Of a stretch of 64,000 bases of DNA, positions 51,927 through 64,000 are shown in pieces; positions within the stretch are counted from its first letter, which is position 1, and every line of letters starts with the position of its first letter. The notes below the pieces were generated by a model. It was not told the origin of the DNA and ran no database searches. It saw only the letters and a program-made list of their open reading frames with translations. The DNA comes from Pseudomonas quebecensis. Lineage in GTDB: Bacteria > Pseudomonadota > Gammaproteobacteria > Pseudomonadales > Pseudomonadaceae. The stretch is taken from assembly GCF_026410085.1 (NCBI RefSeq), contig NZ_CP112866.1, positions 434,001 through 498,000 on the forward strand. Direction: 5' to 3'. The position numbers were made by a program, and so were the translations under genes.

Positions 51927-52538
51927 TTACTCGACCGGAACCGGTACTTCGACAGGCGATTGTTTCGGCGTGTTGTCTTCGTACTCTTGGGCTGCTTTCA
52001 GGGCATCGGCTTCGGCCTTGGCCTTGTTGTCAGCCGTACGTTGCAGCTCCTCCAACTGCTGCGGAGTGAGCAATTGCAGGCGCAGCATCATGCGCTGGAT
52101 CAGCTCGCGACGCATTTCCTTGCGCACTTGGATAACTTCCGAATCCGAACCCACCAGGTTGTTGCCATCGTGGCTCACGACCTTCTGCACCTGGATCTTG
52201 TCACCCATCAACGGCAGGTGGTCACGGCCCTGCACTTCAAACATGAGCAGGGTGCTCAGTTCGACGTCCGAGGCACGGCCTGCACTGGCGTAGCTCAGGT
52301 TACGCTGGGTTTCTTTCTCGTCCACCAGCACCAGCTTGTAGGGCGCACCGGCGTAGACGCGCACGCCGCTGTTTTCCAGGACCTGACGCAGTTGCGTCAC
52401 GGTTTCGCCGTAGGCGTTGCGGGCACTGAGATCCAGTTCCTTGATCGTCAGGTCGTTGGTGCCGGTACCGCGCAGCTGGAAGCCGCAAGCGCTCAGCAGC
52501 ACGGCAAGGCCCATAACCAGCAGATTGCGTTTGATCAT
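51927..52538 (-). CDS. lptE: LPS-assembly lipoprotein LptE
   Basis: 203 residues. Lipobox LLSACGFQLRG at residues 14-24, typical of LptE. The mature part has the alpha/beta fold (ELDLSARNAYGETVTQL, GAPYKLVLVDEKETQRNL, LSTLLMFEVQGRDHLPL) and an acidic, Pro-rich C-terminal tail not needed for the fold. LptE plugs the LptD barrel at the outer membrane for LPS insertion. Confidence 0.95.
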   Translation of the reverse strand: MIKRNLLVMGLAVLLSACGFQLRGTGTNDLTIKELDLSARNAYGETVTQLRQVLENSGVRVYAGAPYKLVLVDEKETQRNLSYASAGRASDVELSTLLMFEVQGRDHLPLMGDKIQVQKVVSHDGNNLVGSDSEVIQVRKEMRRELIQRMMLRLQLLTPQQLEELQRTADNKAKAEADALKAAQEYEDNTPKQSPVEVPVPVE

Positions 52539-52595
52539 TTTGTTGCTCCCCTTGAAACCAGGCGGGCCTTATCGCGGCCCCGAAGGTTTAATTCG

Positions 52596-52619
52596 GCGCA
52601 GGGCTCAAGCCCTGCGCCC
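52596..52619 (-). terminator. Hairpin after leuS
   Basis: GGCGCAGGGC (52596-52605) and GCCCTGCGCC (52610-52619) form a perfect 10-bp stem with a TCAA/TTGA loop, 8 bp past the leuS stop. The following minus-strand sequence GAATTAAACC has only a weak T content, so read-through into lptE-holA is likely. Confidence 0.45.
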
Positions 52620-52626
52620 GATCCGA

Positions 52627-55878
<3,252 letters not shown>

Positions 55879-55915
55879 CTACACCTTAGGCTTCGGGCAT
55901 CTATGGAGATGCCCG

Positions 55916-56677
55916 ATGCCTATTCGCTATTTCATCAAACAGTTGCTCCTGCCGCCCGGCATCCTTTTGCTGTTGCTGGCGCTTGCCTGGTGGTTTCGTC
56001 GCAGCCGTCCCAGGCTGGCCGGCGCGTGCTTTGCCCTCGGGTTTGGCGGTATGTGGCTGATCAGCCTGCCCGTGATGGTGGAGTGGGGGGCGCGCGCGCT
56101 TGAGACCGAGCCACCGCTGGCCCTTGAGGATTGGTCGAGCCTGGCCCAGCGTGCCGACGCCATTGTCGTGCTCGGCTCCGGGCGCGAGCGCGGTGACCCG
56201 GCCTGGGGCGCCGACCAGCCTACCGGTATCGGCCTGGAGCGCCAGCGCTATGCCGCACGCCTGGCCAAGGCATCGGGGTTGCCGGTGCTGACCACCGGCG
56301 GCCTGCATTACGGCACGCCGCCCAGCGAAGCGCAGTTGATGGCGGTGTCGCTGCAGGATGACTTCGGTGTGACCGTGCGCTGGAAGGAAGAACGCAGCCG
56401 GACCACTTGGGAAAACGCGCAGATGAGTGCCGAGGTGCTGTTGCCCCAGGGCATCAAGCGCGTGGTCGTCGTGACCCAGGCCTGGCACATGCCGCGTTCG
56501 GTGTGGAGTTTTGAAAAGGCCGGCTTTACCGTCGTGCCCGCGCCGGTGGGGTTCCTGGGCGTGGACAACGCCCGGCCGCTGGGCGGCTGGATGCCCGAGT
56601 TCAAGTCGGTGTGGCAGAGCGGGCAATTGATCAACGAGGCGGTAGGGCAGGTGGGGTATCGGTTGTTCTATCGATAA
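55916..56677 (+). CDS. YdcF/ElyC-like DUF218 protein
   Basis: 253 residues from the ATG at 55916 (MPIRYFIKQLLLPPG) with GGAG; an extension to 55832 is rejected. Two N-terminal membrane helices (LLPPGILLLLLALAWWF, LAGACFALGFGGMWLISLP), then a DUF218 domain (ADAIVVLGSGRERG, GLPVLTTGGLHYGTPPSEAQ, EERSRTTWENAQMSAEVL, VVVVTQAWHMPRSVWSFEKA). The two-helix form resembles E. coli ElyC, linked to undecaprenyl-phosphate metabolism; exact chemistry is unproven. A REP follows. Confidence 0.9.
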   Translation: MPIRYFIKQLLLPPGILLLLLALAWWFRRSRPRLAGACFALGFGGMWLISLPVMVEWGARALETEPPLALEDWSSLAQRADAIVVLGSGRERGDPAWGADQPTGIGLERQRYAARLAKASGLPVLTTGGLHYGTPPSEAQLMAVSLQDDFGVTVRWKEERSRTTWENAQMSAEVLLPQGIKRVVVVTQAWHMPRSVWSFEKAGFTVVPAPVGFLGVDNARPLGGWMPEFKSVWQSGQLINEAVGQVGYRLFYR

Positions 56678-56690
56678 CACCGCAGGCAAA

Positions 56691-56717
56691 TGTGGGAGGA
56701 GCAAGCCTCCTCCCGCA
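56691..56717. repeat. Single REP sequence
   Basis: A variant palindrome, GTGGGAGGAG-CAAGC-CTCCTCCCGC type, between the convergent ydcF-like gene and lnt; it can serve as a terminator on both sides. Confidence 0.75.
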
Positions 56718-56736
56718 TTGGCTTTGCATTGTGTCG

Positions 56737-58260
56737 TTAGACGGTTTTGGCCATCCGACCTGCCAGCAACGCCCAACCAAACAACACCAGGCACACGATG
56801 ATCAGCGGCCACGAGCGCCATTGCAGATACGGCGTGAGCTCGTGCATCGGCACCACTTCGCCGTACAGAATGCCGCGTTCGAACTGCGGGATCTGCGCGG
56901 TAATCTGCCCAAACGGGTTGATCAGACCGGTCACGCCATTATTGGTGGCGCGGATCATCCAGCGACCGGCTTCGAGCGCGCGCATCTGCGCCATCTGCAG
57001 ATGCTGCAACGGGCCGATGGAGCGCCCGAACCACGTGTCGTTGCTGATGGTCAGCAACAGGTCGCTCTGGGCCGAGAGGCCTGCGGCGAATTCCGGGTAA
57101 ACCACTTCGTAGCAAATGAACGGTGCGATCTGATAGCCCTTGGCTTGCAGCATCGGCTGGTCGGACGGGCCGCGCGCGAAGTCGGACATGGGCAGGTCAA
57201 AGAACGCGATCAGCCCGCGCAGCATGTCCTGCAGCGGTACGTACTCACCGAAAGGCACCAGTTTCTGCTTCAAGTAGGTGCCGTCGCCTTCGCCCACTAC
57301 GGTAATGCCGTTGAAATAGCGCTTCTGATGGCGCACTTCCTGGCGAATCGGTACACCGGTGATGAGCGCGGTATGCCGATCGGCGGCAAACTTGCCCATC
57401 ATGCCCAGGTAGCCCTCTACCGACTCCTTAAGCACCGGCACGGCGGTTTCCGGCCATACCAGCAGGTCGACAGGCTTGGACGTGAAGCTCATGTCACGGT
57501 ACAGCGCCAACTGCGCGTTGAGCTGCTCCGGGTCCCACTTCATGCTCTGCTCAACGTTGCCCTGAATGGCCGCCACGCTGAGCGGGGCGCCAGAAGGGCT
57601 GGTCCAGGCGTGATGCTTGAGGGCCAGGCCGATAGCCCACGGCGCAACCAGCAGCACCAGGCCCGCGCCGACAAACGCATTGCGCTTGCCGGCCAGCAAG
57701 CGCGGCAGGTTGCAGAGCAAAGCGGCTGTGAGTGCCAGGGCAAAGGAAATCAGCCACATGCCGCCGACGGGCGCCAGGCCGCTGAGCGGGCCATCGAGTT
57801 GGCTGTAGCCGGAGTAGAGCCACGGGAACCCAGTGAGGAACCACCCGCGAAACGCCTCCTGGCCCACCCACAATGCGGCAAACGTGAGTGCATCCGCCAA
57901 CGGTGCTTCATTGCGACGCAACCAGCGCGCCCACAGCCAGGCCGGCAGGGCGAAGAACCAGGCAATCGCAGCGGTGAACAGCAGCATCAGGAAACCCGCC
58001 AGCAGCACCGAGGCGCCGCCGAAGTGGTGGATGCTGTAGTAGATCCAGCTGGTGCCGGCCCCGAACAGGCCGAAACCGAAGCACCAGCCGCGCCCCAGGG
58101 CCTGGCGTGGGGTCAGTTCCCGCAGCCCGACATAGAACAGTCCCACGGCCACCAGCGCAAACGGCCATAGGTCGAATGGCGCCAACGCCAGGGTGGTGAT
58201 GGCGCCGGCCACCACGGCCAGCAGGTTACCGGGCCAGCCGGGTGCGATGAGACGGCGCAT
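56737..58260 (-). CDS. lnt: Apolipoprotein N-acyltransferase
   Basis: 507 residues. About six N-terminal membrane helices and a nitrilase-like periplasmic domain. Catalytic triad regions: DLLVWPETAVPVLKES (Glu), YLKQKLVPFGEYVPLQDML (Lys) and QIAPFICYEVVYPEFA (Cys). It adds the third acyl chain to lipoproteins before Lol sorting; several are encoded in this window. 8 bp downstream of corC in the conserved phoH-ybeY-corC-lnt order. Confidence 0.98.
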   Translation of the reverse strand: MRRLIAPGWPGNLLAVVAGAITTLALAPFDLWPFALVAVGLFYVGLRELTPRQALGRGWCFGFGLFGAGTSWIYYSIHHFGGASVLLAGFLMLLFTAAIAWFFALPAWLWARWLRRNEAPLADALTFAALWVGQEAFRGWFLTGFPWLYSGYSQLDGPLSGLAPVGGMWLISFALALTAALLCNLPRLLAGKRNAFVGAGLVLLVAPWAIGLALKHHAWTSPSGAPLSVAAIQGNVEQSMKWDPEQLNAQLALYRDMSFTSKPVDLLVWPETAVPVLKESVEGYLGMMGKFAADRHTALITGVPIRQEVRHQKRYFNGITVVGEGDGTYLKQKLVPFGEYVPLQDMLRGLIAFFDLPMSDFARGPSDQPMLQAKGYQIAPFICYEVVYPEFAAGLSAQSDLLLTISNDTWFGRSIGPLQHLQMAQMRALEAGRWMIRATNNGVTGLINPFGQITAQIPQFERGILYGEVVPMHELTPYLQWRSWPLIIVCLVLFGWALLAGRMAKTV

Positions 58261-58268
58261 GTCAGTCC

Positions 58269-59108
58269 TTAGCGGGCGATAGGTGTCAAACGAATCAAGT
58301 GGATACGGCGGCTGTCGGCATTCAGGATGCGGAAGCGATAAGCGCCGATCTCGGTGGTTTCGTTACGCTTGGGCAAGTGCCCGAACGCACTCATCACCAG
58401 GCCACCCACCGTGTCGAACTCATCATCGGAGAATTCGCTGTCAAAGAACTCGTTGAAGTTCTCGATCGGCGTCAACGCCTTGATCAGGAAATCGCCACTG
58501 GGCAGAGGCTTGATGTAGCTGTCTTCTTCGACGTCGTGCTCGTCTTCAATATCGCCGACGATCTGTTCCAGTACGTCTTCGATGGTCACCAGGCCCGCCA
58601 CGCCGCCGTATTCGTCGATCACGATGGCCATGTGGTTGTGGTTGGCACGAAATTCACGCAGCAGAACGTTCAGGCGCTTGGACTCCGGCACGAACGTGGC
58701 CGGGCGCAGCAGGTCCTTGATGTTGAAACTGTCGCCGTTCTCCTTGAGGATCAGTGGCAGCAGGTCCTTGGCCAGCAGCACGCCCATGACGTCGTCATGG
58801 CTTTCACCGATGACCGGGTAGCGCGAGTGCGCCGAGTCGATCACGGCCGGGAGGAACTCCCGCGGGGTCTGGGTCGCCTTGATGCTGATCATCTGCGATC
58901 GCGGGACCATGATGTCCCGGACCTGCAGGTCAGCCACCTGGATGGCGCCTTCGACGATGGCCAGCGCTTCGCTGTCCAGCAACTTGTTCTGATGGGCCTC
59001 GCGCAGCAGCTCCAGCAGCTCCTGGCGGTTTTTCGGCTCGTGGGCAAAAGCCTGGGTCAGCTTACCCAGCCAAGACTTTTGCCCGTTGCTCGATCGGTCT
59101 TCGCTCAT
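58269..59108 (-). CDS. corC: CorC/HlyC family CBS-domain protein (YbeX)
   Basis: 279 residues. Two CBS domains, DLQVRDIMVPRSQMISIKAT and LLREFRANHNHMAIVIDEYGG with GLVTIEDVLEQIVGDIEDEHD, and a C-terminal CorC_HlyC domain (GLVMSAFGHLPKRNETTEIG). Linked to magnesium/cobalt efflux and, in E. coli YbeX, to ribosome maintenance. No membrane domain, unlike longer relatives. Upstream of lnt. Confidence 0.95.
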   Translation of the reverse strand: MSEDRSSNGQKSWLGKLTQAFAHEPKNRQELLELLREAHQNKLLDSEALAIVEGAIQVADLQVRDIMVPRSQMISIKATQTPREFLPAVIDSAHSRYPVIGESHDDVMGVLLAKDLLPLILKENGDSFNIKDLLRPATFVPESKRLNVLLREFRANHNHMAIVIDEYGGVAGLVTIEDVLEQIVGDIEDEHDVEEDSYIKPLPSGDFLIKALTPIENFNEFFDSEFSDDEFDTVGGLVMSAFGHLPKRNETTEIGAYRFRILNADSRRIHLIRLTPIAR

Positions 59109-59150
59109 AGCGATTACTCTGAATCCTTTGTTGTTACAGTTGAGTGTTTT

Positions 59151-59609
59151 TTACGCTTCGTCATCTGCGTAGGGGTCCGGATGACCCAATTGGGCAAGCA
59201 ACGTTCGTTCCAGTGCTTCCATTTCCTCGGCTTCATCATCGTCTATATGGTCGTAACCCAAGAGATGCAAGCAGCCGTGGATGACTAGATGGGCCCAGTG
59301 GGCCTCAAGTTCCTTGCCTTGTTCCCTGGCTTCGCGCTCGACGACTTCGACGCAGATCACCAGGTCACCCAGCAATGGGATGTCCAGCAACTCGTCGGGA
59401 ACGTCGGCGGGGAAGGACAGCACGTTGGTCGCGTAGTTTTTCTGACGCCAGGTGTGGTTCAGTTCGCGGCCCTCGGGCTCATCCACCAGACGAATGGTCA
59501 GCTCCGAGTCGGCGGAGCGCTGGCGCAGCGCCAAGGCGCACCATTGCCGGAACTGTTCTTCGCTGGGGGCCGGCGCTTCGGTGGCCAGTTGCAGGTCAAG
59601 CTCAAGCAT
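59151..59609 (-). CDS. ybeY: Endoribonuclease YbeY
   Basis: 152 residues from the ATG at 59609 ([15 protein letters not shown]); a longer in-frame start at 59672 falls inside phoH. Zinc site [20 protein letters not shown] (H-x3-H-x5-H) and the conserved Arg in [16 protein letters not shown]. It matures 16S rRNA 3' ends and acts in ribosome quality control. Overlaps phoH by 8 bp. Confidence 0.97.
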   Translation of the reverse strand: MLELDLQLATEAPAPSEEQFRQWCALALRQRSADSELTIRLVDEPEGRELNHTWRQKNYATNVLSFPADVPDELLDIPLLGDLVICVEVVEREAREQGKELEAHWAHLVIHGCLHLLGYDHIDDDEAEEMEALERTLLAQLGHPDPYADDEA

Positions 59610-60606
59610 CGCCGCGAACGTCCTTGGCCGGTGCGTCATCGCGGTGGTCGAAGCGCTCGTAGGCTTCGACAATGCGCTGCACCAGCGGGTGGCGCACCAC
59701 GTCCTTGGGCATGAAGTGCGTGAAGCTGATACCCGGCACGTCCTTGAGCACCTCGATCACCTGGGCGAGGCCCGACTTGGTACCTTTGGGCAGGTCGACC
59801 TGGGTGACGTCGCCGGTAATCACGGCCGTGGAACCGAAACCGATACGGGTGAGGAACATCTTCATCTGCTCGACGGTAGTGTTCTGGCTTTCGTCGAGGA
59901 TGATGAAACTGTTGTTCAGCGTCCGGCCGCGCATGTACGCCAGCGGGGCGATCTCGATCACTTGGCGCTCGATCAGCTTGGCCACGTACTCGAAGCCGAG
60001 CATCTCGTAGAGCGCATCGTAGAGCGGGCGCAGGTACGGGTCGATCTTCTGGGCCAGGTCGCCGGGCAGGAAACCGAGCTTTTCGCCAGCCTCGACCGCC
60101 GGGCGTACCAGCAGGATGCGGCGTACTTGCTCGCGCTCCAGGGCATCCACCGCGCAGGCCACGGCCAGGTAGGTCTTGCCGGTGCCGGCCGGGCCGATGC
60201 CGAAGTTGATGTCGTTGCCGAGAATCTCTTTGACGTAGCGCTGCTGATTCAAGCCGCGCGGGCGAATCATGCCTTTCTTGGTGCGCAGGGCCACGCTGGC
60301 TTCGGCCACCGGGTTGTTGGCCAGGTCTTCCACGGCCGACTCCTGCAGGTACAGGTGCACGGTTTCCGGGGACAACTCGCTGCCCTTCGTCTCGCGATAG
60401 AGACGGCGCAGCAGGTTTTCTGCGGACGTAGTGTGTTGGGGTTCACCAATGAGCTCGAACTGATTGCCGCGGTTGCGGATCTCGATGCTCAGGCGTTGTT
60501 CGATCAAGCGCAGGTGCTCGTCGAACTGTCCGCACAGATTGGCGAAACGGCGAGCCTCAAACGGCTCGAGGATAAAACGATGGGGTTCTGCGATGGGTGC
60601 GTTCAA
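59602..60606 (-). CDS. ybeZ: PhoH-like ATPase (YbeZ)
   Basis: 334 residues. Walker A is in [21 protein letters not shown] and Walker B in [20 protein letters not shown]; an N-terminal KH-like region ([19 protein letters not shown]) precedes them. [26 protein letters not shown] block matches the PhoH core. YbeZ associates with YbeY; the overlap with ybeY fits. It is the positional counterpart of PA3981. Confidence 0.96.
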   Translation of the reverse strand: MNAPIAEPHRFILEPFEARRFANLCGQFDEHLRLIEQRLSIEIRNRGNQFELIGEPQHTTSAENLLRRLYRETKGSELSPETVHLYLQESAVEDLANNPVAEASVALRTKKGMIRPRGLNQQRYVKEILGNDINFGIGPAGTGKTYLAVACAVDALEREQVRRILLVRPAVEAGEKLGFLPGDLAQKIDPYLRPLYDALYEMLGFEYVAKLIERQVIEIAPLAYMRGRTLNNSFIILDESQNTTVEQMKMFLTRIGFGSTAVITGDVTQVDLPKGTKSGLAQVIEVLKDVPGISFTHFMPKDVVRHPLVQRIVEAYERFDHRDDAPAKDVRGDA

Positions 60607-60708
60607 GGTTGCTTTTAGCCGCCCTTTGGCTGTTTAGGTGAAAGAGAGGATAACGCCAGTGACGCGGGTACGAAAGCACTTACGTCATTGGATGTTGCAC
60701 GGTTCCAA

Positions 60709-60735
60709 TGTGGAGGGGGCAAGCCCCCTCGCACA
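60709..60735. repeat. Single REP sequence after miaB
   Basis: TGTGGAGGGGGC and GCCCCCTCGCACA form an imperfect palindrome ending 1 bp before the miaB stop; likely the miaB transcript end. Confidence 0.75.
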
Positions 60736-60736
60736 T

Positions 60737-62065
60737 TTATTGCACCAGCGAGCCGCGCAACGAGTGCGGCTGCGCCGCGTCGATATGCACATCGGCAAAC
60801 TGACCGATCAATGTAGGATTATCGCAGCGGAAGTTGACGATCCGGTTGTTCTCGGTACGGCCCTGCAATTCTCCAGGATCTTTCTTCGAGTAGTCAGTGA
60901 CCAGGATGCGCTGGATCGAACCGACCATTTGTCGGCTGATCTCGAAGCCCTGCTGGTTCAGGCGGTGTTGCAGGGCATTCAGGCGTTCTTTCTTCACCGC
61001 CTCCGGCGTTTCGTCAACCAGGTCGGCGGCCGGGGTGCCGGGGCGTTGGCTGTAAACGAACGAGTAGGAGAAATCGAAGCCGACGTCTTCGATCAGCTTC
61101 ATGGTCTGCTGGAAGTCTTTCTCGGTTTCACCGGGGAAGCCCACGATAAAGTCCGAGCTGATGCAGATACCAGGCACCGCCGCGCGCAATTTGCGCAGTT
61201 TGGATTTGTATTCCAGGGCGGTGTGGTTGCGTTTCATGGCCGACAGGATGCGGTCCGAGCCCGATTGCACCGGCAGATGCAGATGTTTGACCAGCTCCGG
61301 CACCTCGGCATGGGCCTGGATCAGGCTGTCGGAAAACTCCAGCGGGTGCGAGGTGGTGTAGCGAATGCGCTCGATGCCATCAACCGCCGCGACCACGCGG
61401 ATCAGTTCGGCGAGGTCCGCCAGCCGCCCGTCGTGGGTCTGGCCGCGATAGCCGTTGACGTTCTGGCCCAGCAGGGTCACTTCACGCACGCCGTTCTCGG
61501 CCAGGTGGATGATTTCCGCCAGCACATCGTCGAACGGTCGGCTGACTTCTTCACCACGGGTATAAGGCACGACGCAGAAGGTGCAGTACTTGCTGCAGCC
61601 TTCCATCACCGATACGTAGGCGCTCGGGCCATCGATGCGCGGCTCGGGCAGGTGATCGAATTTTTCGATTTCAGGGAAGGAGACATCGACCTGCGGCAGC
61701 TTGGTCACGCGCGCGGCATCAATCATCTCGGGCAGACGGTGCAGGGTCTGTGGGCCGAACACCACGTCGACATAGGGCGCGCGGTCGCGGATCGCGGCGC
61801 CTTCCTGGCTGGCCACGCAACCGCCGACGGCGATCACCATGTCCGGATTGGCCAGTTTCAGTTCGCGCCAGCGGCCCAGCTGCGAGTACACACGGTCCTG
61901 GGCCCGTTCGCGGATCGAGCAGGTATTGAGCAGGATCACGTCGGCATCTTCGGCGCGGGCGGTGACTTCCAGGGCCTGGTGTTCGCCCAGCAGATCGACC
62001 ATGCGCGAGCTGTCGTACTCGTTCATCTGGCAACCGTGGGTTTCGATGTAAAGCTTCTTGGCCAT
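60737..62065 (-). CDS. miaB: tRNA-2-methylthio-i6A37 synthase
   Basis: 442 residues from the ATG at 62065 ([14 protein letters not shown]); an in-frame TTG at 62077 is rejected. N-terminal cluster cysteines in [21 protein letters not shown] and AVGGCVAS; radical-SAM motif in [16 protein letters not shown]-terminal TRAM domain ([20 protein letters not shown]). It methylthiolates i6A at position 37 of tRNAs reading UNN codons. Confidence 0.98.
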   Translation of the reverse strand: MAKKLYIETHGCQMNEYDSSRMVDLLGEHQALEVTARAEDADVILLNTCSIRERAQDRVYSQLGRWRELKLANPDMVIAVGGCVASQEGAAIRDRAPYVDVVFGPQTLHRLPEMIDAARVTKLPQVDVSFPEIEKFDHLPEPRIDGPSAYVSVMEGCSKYCTFCVVPYTRGEEVSRPFDDVLAEIIHLAENGVREVTLLGQNVNGYRGQTHDGRLADLAELIRVVAAVDGIERIRYTTSHPLEFSDSLIQAHAEVPELVKHLHLPVQSGSDRILSAMKRNHTALEYKSKLRKLRAAVPGICISSDFIVGFPGETEKDFQQTMKLIEDVGFDFSYSFVYSQRPGTPAADLVDETPEAVKKERLNALQHRLNQQGFEISRQMVGSIQRILVTDYSKKDPGELQGRTENNRIVNFRCDNPTLIGQFADVHIDAAQPHSLRGSLVQ

Positions 62066-62196
62066 GGGAATCGTCAACTGGTGGTAAAGAACCGCGCATT
62101 ATAGGGGGCATGCCCATTGGTTCCTAGCGTTGTGCATCGGGTGCCATGCTATAGTTCGCGCCCTCTTTTATATCCCCGATGTGTTGTTCGCCCACC

Positions 62197-62523
62197 ATGA
62201 CCAAACGTGAAGCTCCAATCTACAAGGTGATTTTCCTCAACCAGGGCCAGGTGTTCGAAATGTACGCCAAGCAGATCTATCAAAGTGATCTGTGGGGGTT
62301 CCTGGAGGTGGAAGAGTTCGTCTTTGGCGAGCGCACCCAGTTGGTCGTCGACCCGGGCGAGGAGAAACTCAAGGCGCAATTCGAAGGCGTGGTGCGCAGT
62401 TTCGTGCCGATGCACTCGATTGTGCGCATTGATGAAGTCGAGCGCCTGGGCACGCCGAAGATCAGCGAAGCGCGAGGCGTGAGCAACGTCATGCCGTTTC
62501 CGATGCCGATGCCTGAGAAGTAG
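62197..62523 (+). CDS. DUF1820 family protein
   Basis: 108 residues from the ATG at 62197 (MTKREAPIYKVIFLNQGQ). A compact domain: VFEMYAKQIYQSDLWGFLEVEEFVFG, RTQLVVDPGEEKLKAQFEGV, and RSFVPMHSIVRIDEVERLG. No catalytic motif. The family is common in gammaproteobacteria next to miaB and has no known role; the C-terminal FPMPMPEK tail is flexible. Confidence 0.92.
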   Translation: MTKREAPIYKVIFLNQGQVFEMYAKQIYQSDLWGFLEVEEFVFGERTQLVVDPGEEKLKAQFEGVVRSFVPMHSIVRIDEVERLGTPKISEARGVSNVMPFPMPMPEK

Positions 62524-62548
62524 AGCGTTAGAGTGCGTCGTGCCCTTC

Positions 62549-62562
62549 GCGGGCTTGCCCGC
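62549..62562. terminator. Short palindrome between convergent genes
   Basis: GCGGGC-TT-GCCCGC, a 6-bp perfect stem in the 66-bp gap between the DUF1820 and Sel1 genes. It resembles a REP core; no U-run. Confidence 0.35.
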
Positions 62563-62589
62563 TAAGTGGCCGTCAGATGCAACGCAGGG

Positions 62590-63144
62590 TCAGGGCAGGG
62601 GTGAGAACGGCGAACGTCCGTCGGCGCTTTGCAATTCCAGCAGGTACTTGCGGAAGATCTGGCCCAGCACCTGGGTCGCCACTTCCAGCTCATCGCGCTT
62701 CATGTGCTCGGCGACCTCGTCGGCCGTGTCCAGTGCGTCTTCGGCGCCGTTCACCGCCGCCATCTTCAATACGATGTACGCCTGGACGTTATTGACCGGC
62801 ACCCCTTCACCGCGCATGTACATGTTGCCCAGCTCGAATTGCGCCTGCGCGTGACCTTGCAACGAGGCTTTCTCGAAGTAACTCAAGGCTTTGTTGAGGT
62901 CCTGGGCTGGGTTTTTGCTGTCGTGGTAATACGCGCCCAACTCGTATTGCGCCTGGGCATCGCCCTCGTCAGCCTGTTTCTGGCACGCGCTCAGGGCTTC
63001 GGCCTGGGTGTCTGGCTGGGTATTGAGGGTGCAGCGACCCATCGCTGGGATTAACAACGAGTTGCCGCCTGCTTGTGCATGTGCCAGCAGCGGCTGAAGG
63101 AGCAACAGGCAGCCCAGAACCAGGGTGCGGCCGGTGCGTTTCAT
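62590..63144 (-). CDS. Periplasmic Sel1/TPR-like repeat protein
   Basis: 184 residues from the ATG at 63144 (MKRTGRTLVLGCLLLLQPLL), a Sec signal probably cut after AHA. Two to three Sel1-like repeats follow: ADEGDAQAQYELGAYYHDSK, ASLQGHAQAQFELGNMYMRG and VQAYIVLKMAAVNGAEDAL. Such repeats mediate protein contacts; partner unknown. The Cys at residue 12 of the signal is not in a lipobox. Confidence 0.88.
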   Translation of the reverse strand: MKRTGRTLVLGCLLLLQPLLAHAQAGGNSLLIPAMGRCTLNTQPDTQAEALSACQKQADEGDAQAQYELGAYYHDSKNPAQDLNKALSYFEKASLQGHAQAQFELGNMYMRGEGVPVNNVQAYIVLKMAAVNGAEDALDTADEVAEHMKRDELEVATQVLGQIFRKYLLELQSADGRSPFSPLP

Positions 63145-63211
63145 GGGAATCGACTTACCTCTGACGGGGCGCGCGGACCCTCGCGGGATCCAATAAGCGC
63201 GCATTATGAAA

Positions 63212-63229
63212 TAAGCAGGCCCCTGCTTA
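63212..63229. promoter_or_regulatory. Perfect palindrome upstream of the Sel1 gene
   Basis: TAAGCAGGCCCCTGCTTA, an exact 18-bp inverted repeat about 68 bp upstream of the Sel1-repeat gene start. Candidate operator or end of an unseen transcript. Confidence 0.35.
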
Positions 63230-63331
63230 CAAAGTCTTTACTCGTTTTTCTGCTGGTTGGGCAAGTTATCTGCTGGATTGCGGATGATTTCTTGCGAAAA
63301 AGCCGGAAATATCTGTAAGCAAAGCGCCCAG

Positions 63332-63357
63332 CCAGGCGCCACGTGGGTGGCGCCTGG
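63332..63357 (-). terminator. Hairpin downstream of hemL
   Basis: CCAGGCGCCAC (63332-63342) and GTGGCGCCTGG (63347-63357) form a perfect 11-bp stem, 4-nt loop, 14 bp past the hemL stop. A weak CTTT follows on the minus strand. Confidence 0.6.
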
Positions 63358-63370
63358 TAGATACGGCCGT

Positions 63371-64000
63371 TTATTTCAGCGCGGCAAAGGCGCGTTCAGC
63401 GGCGTCCAGGGTCAGTTTCAGCTCAGCGTCGCCATGGGCGATCGAGGTGAAACCGGCTTCAAACGCGCTCGGCGCCAGGTACACGCCGCCTTCAAGCATC
63501 AGGTGGAAGAAGCGTTTGAACAGGTCCGCATCGCTGCCCATCACGTCGTCGAAGGTGACGATATCGTCGGCGCCGCTGAAGTACAGGCCGAACATGCCGC
63601 CGGCCTGGGTGGTGACGAATGGGATACCGGCGGCATCGGCGCGCTGTTGCAGACCGTCCAGCAGGCGGGTGGTGTAGTCGGTGAGTTCGGCGTGGAAGCC
63701 CGGACGGCTGATCAACCGCAGGGTTGTGAGGCCGGCGGCCATGGCCAGCGGGTTACCCGACAATGTGCCAGCCTGGTACACCGGCCCCAGCGGCGCGATG
63801 TGTTGCATGATCTCGCGCTTGCCGCCGAAGCAGCCCACCGGCATGCCGCCGCCGATGATCTTGCCAAAGGTGCTCAGGTCCGGTGTGACGCCGTAGTGCG
63901 CCTGGGCGCCGCCTAAGGCTACGCGGAAACCGGTCATCACTTCGTCGAAGATCAGCACCACGCCATGTTTGTCGCACTGCGCGCGCAGGCCTTCGAGGAA
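63371..64000 (-). CDS. hemL: Glutamate-1-semialdehyde 2,1-aminomutase (5' end beyond window)
   Basis: The frame is open to the right edge; 209 C-terminal residues are visible, roughly half the protein. PLP features: [21 protein letters not shown] (Asp binding the pyridine nitrogen), [20 protein letters not shown] with the Schiff-base Lys, and [17 protein letters not shown]. It makes 5-aminolevulinate for haem synthesis. The N-terminal part lies right of the window. Confidence 0.97.
   Translation of the reverse strand, partial: FLEGLRAQCDKHGVVLIFDEVMTGFRVALGGAQAHYGVTPDLSTFGKIIGGGMPVGCFGGKREIMQHIAPLGPVYQAGTLSGNPLAMAAGLTTLRLISRPGFHAELTDYTTRLLDGLQQRADAAGIPFVTTQAGGMFGLYFSGADDIVTFDDVMGSDADLFKRFFHLMLEGGVYLAPSAFEAGFTSIAHGDAELKLTLDAAERAFAALK

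Noticed and set aside
56611..58170. 519-codon plus frame opposite lnt
   Set aside because: Antisense of lnt with no recognisable domain; lnt is certain from its catalytic motifs.

Overview
The window looks like a chromosomal segment of a Pseudomonas of the fluorescens group. The evidence is the GC-rich, strongly biased codon use, the many REP/REPIN palindromes of the type known from P. fluorescens SBW25, and a gene order from hemL (right edge) to ppa (about 15 kb) that matches, from memory, the PA3977-PA4031 block of P. aeruginosa PAO1. No rRNA or tRNA gene, CRISPR array, complete IS or prophage was seen.

Left arm (1-14.7 kb, accessory). A large Rhs protein runs off the left edge. Beside it lie a decayed small gene and a DUF1016 (YhcG-like) nuclease gene broken by one lost T, then an isochorismatase-family hydrolase. 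An eight-gene same-strand cluster follows (6886-13014), an expanded version of E. coli yjfIJKLMC: DUF2170 (YjfI), a PspA/IM30 protein (YjfJ), a rhomboid-type protease, a 2-TM K+ channel with an RCK domain, DUF2491 (YjfK), DUF350 (YjfL), a DUF1190 lipoprotein (YjfM) and a glutathionylspermidine-synthase-like ATP-grasp ligase (YjfC). Its promoter is bracketed by two identical 12-bp palindromes. A structured leader RNA with a DUF6124-like gene and an S24/XRE repressor with twin candidate operators close this arm.

Middle (14.8-36 kb). ppa, mtfA, dedA and a GNAT gene precede an ethanolamine catabolic locus (aldehyde dehydrogenase, permease, eutB, eutC) with a good sigma-54 promoter and a divergent AcoR/EatR-type activator. 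A 351-residue unknown protein follows, with an upstream sequence resembling an HrpL (hrp) box; it may be a type III secreted protein. Next come mpl, ubiX, a YceK lipoprotein, an NAD(P)-binding protein, a MORN-repeat/C13 protease lipoprotein, a MaoC hydratase, lrgAB (cidAB-like), a Lon-N protein, a DedA-PAP2 fusion and a 3-methyladenine glycosylase.

Right arm (36-64 kb, core). proA-nadD-rsfS-rlmH-mrdA-rodA-mltB-rlpA-dacA-ybeD-lipB-lipA is a tightly packed cell-shape, peptidoglycan and lipoate block. After ldcA comes an unusual tandem array of six ~60-bp REP-containing units, then sltB3, an unlabelled arfA ribosome-rescue gene with its internal hairpin, holA, lptE, leuS, a YdcF protein, lnt-corC-ybeY-phoH-miaB, a DUF1820 gene, a Sel1-repeat protein and the 3' part of hemL.

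Functionally the window is dominated by envelope biology: membrane-stress genes on the left, phospholipid/undecaprenyl phosphatase and holin-like genes in the middle, and elongasome, peptidoglycan remodelling, LPS and lipoprotein maturation on the right.
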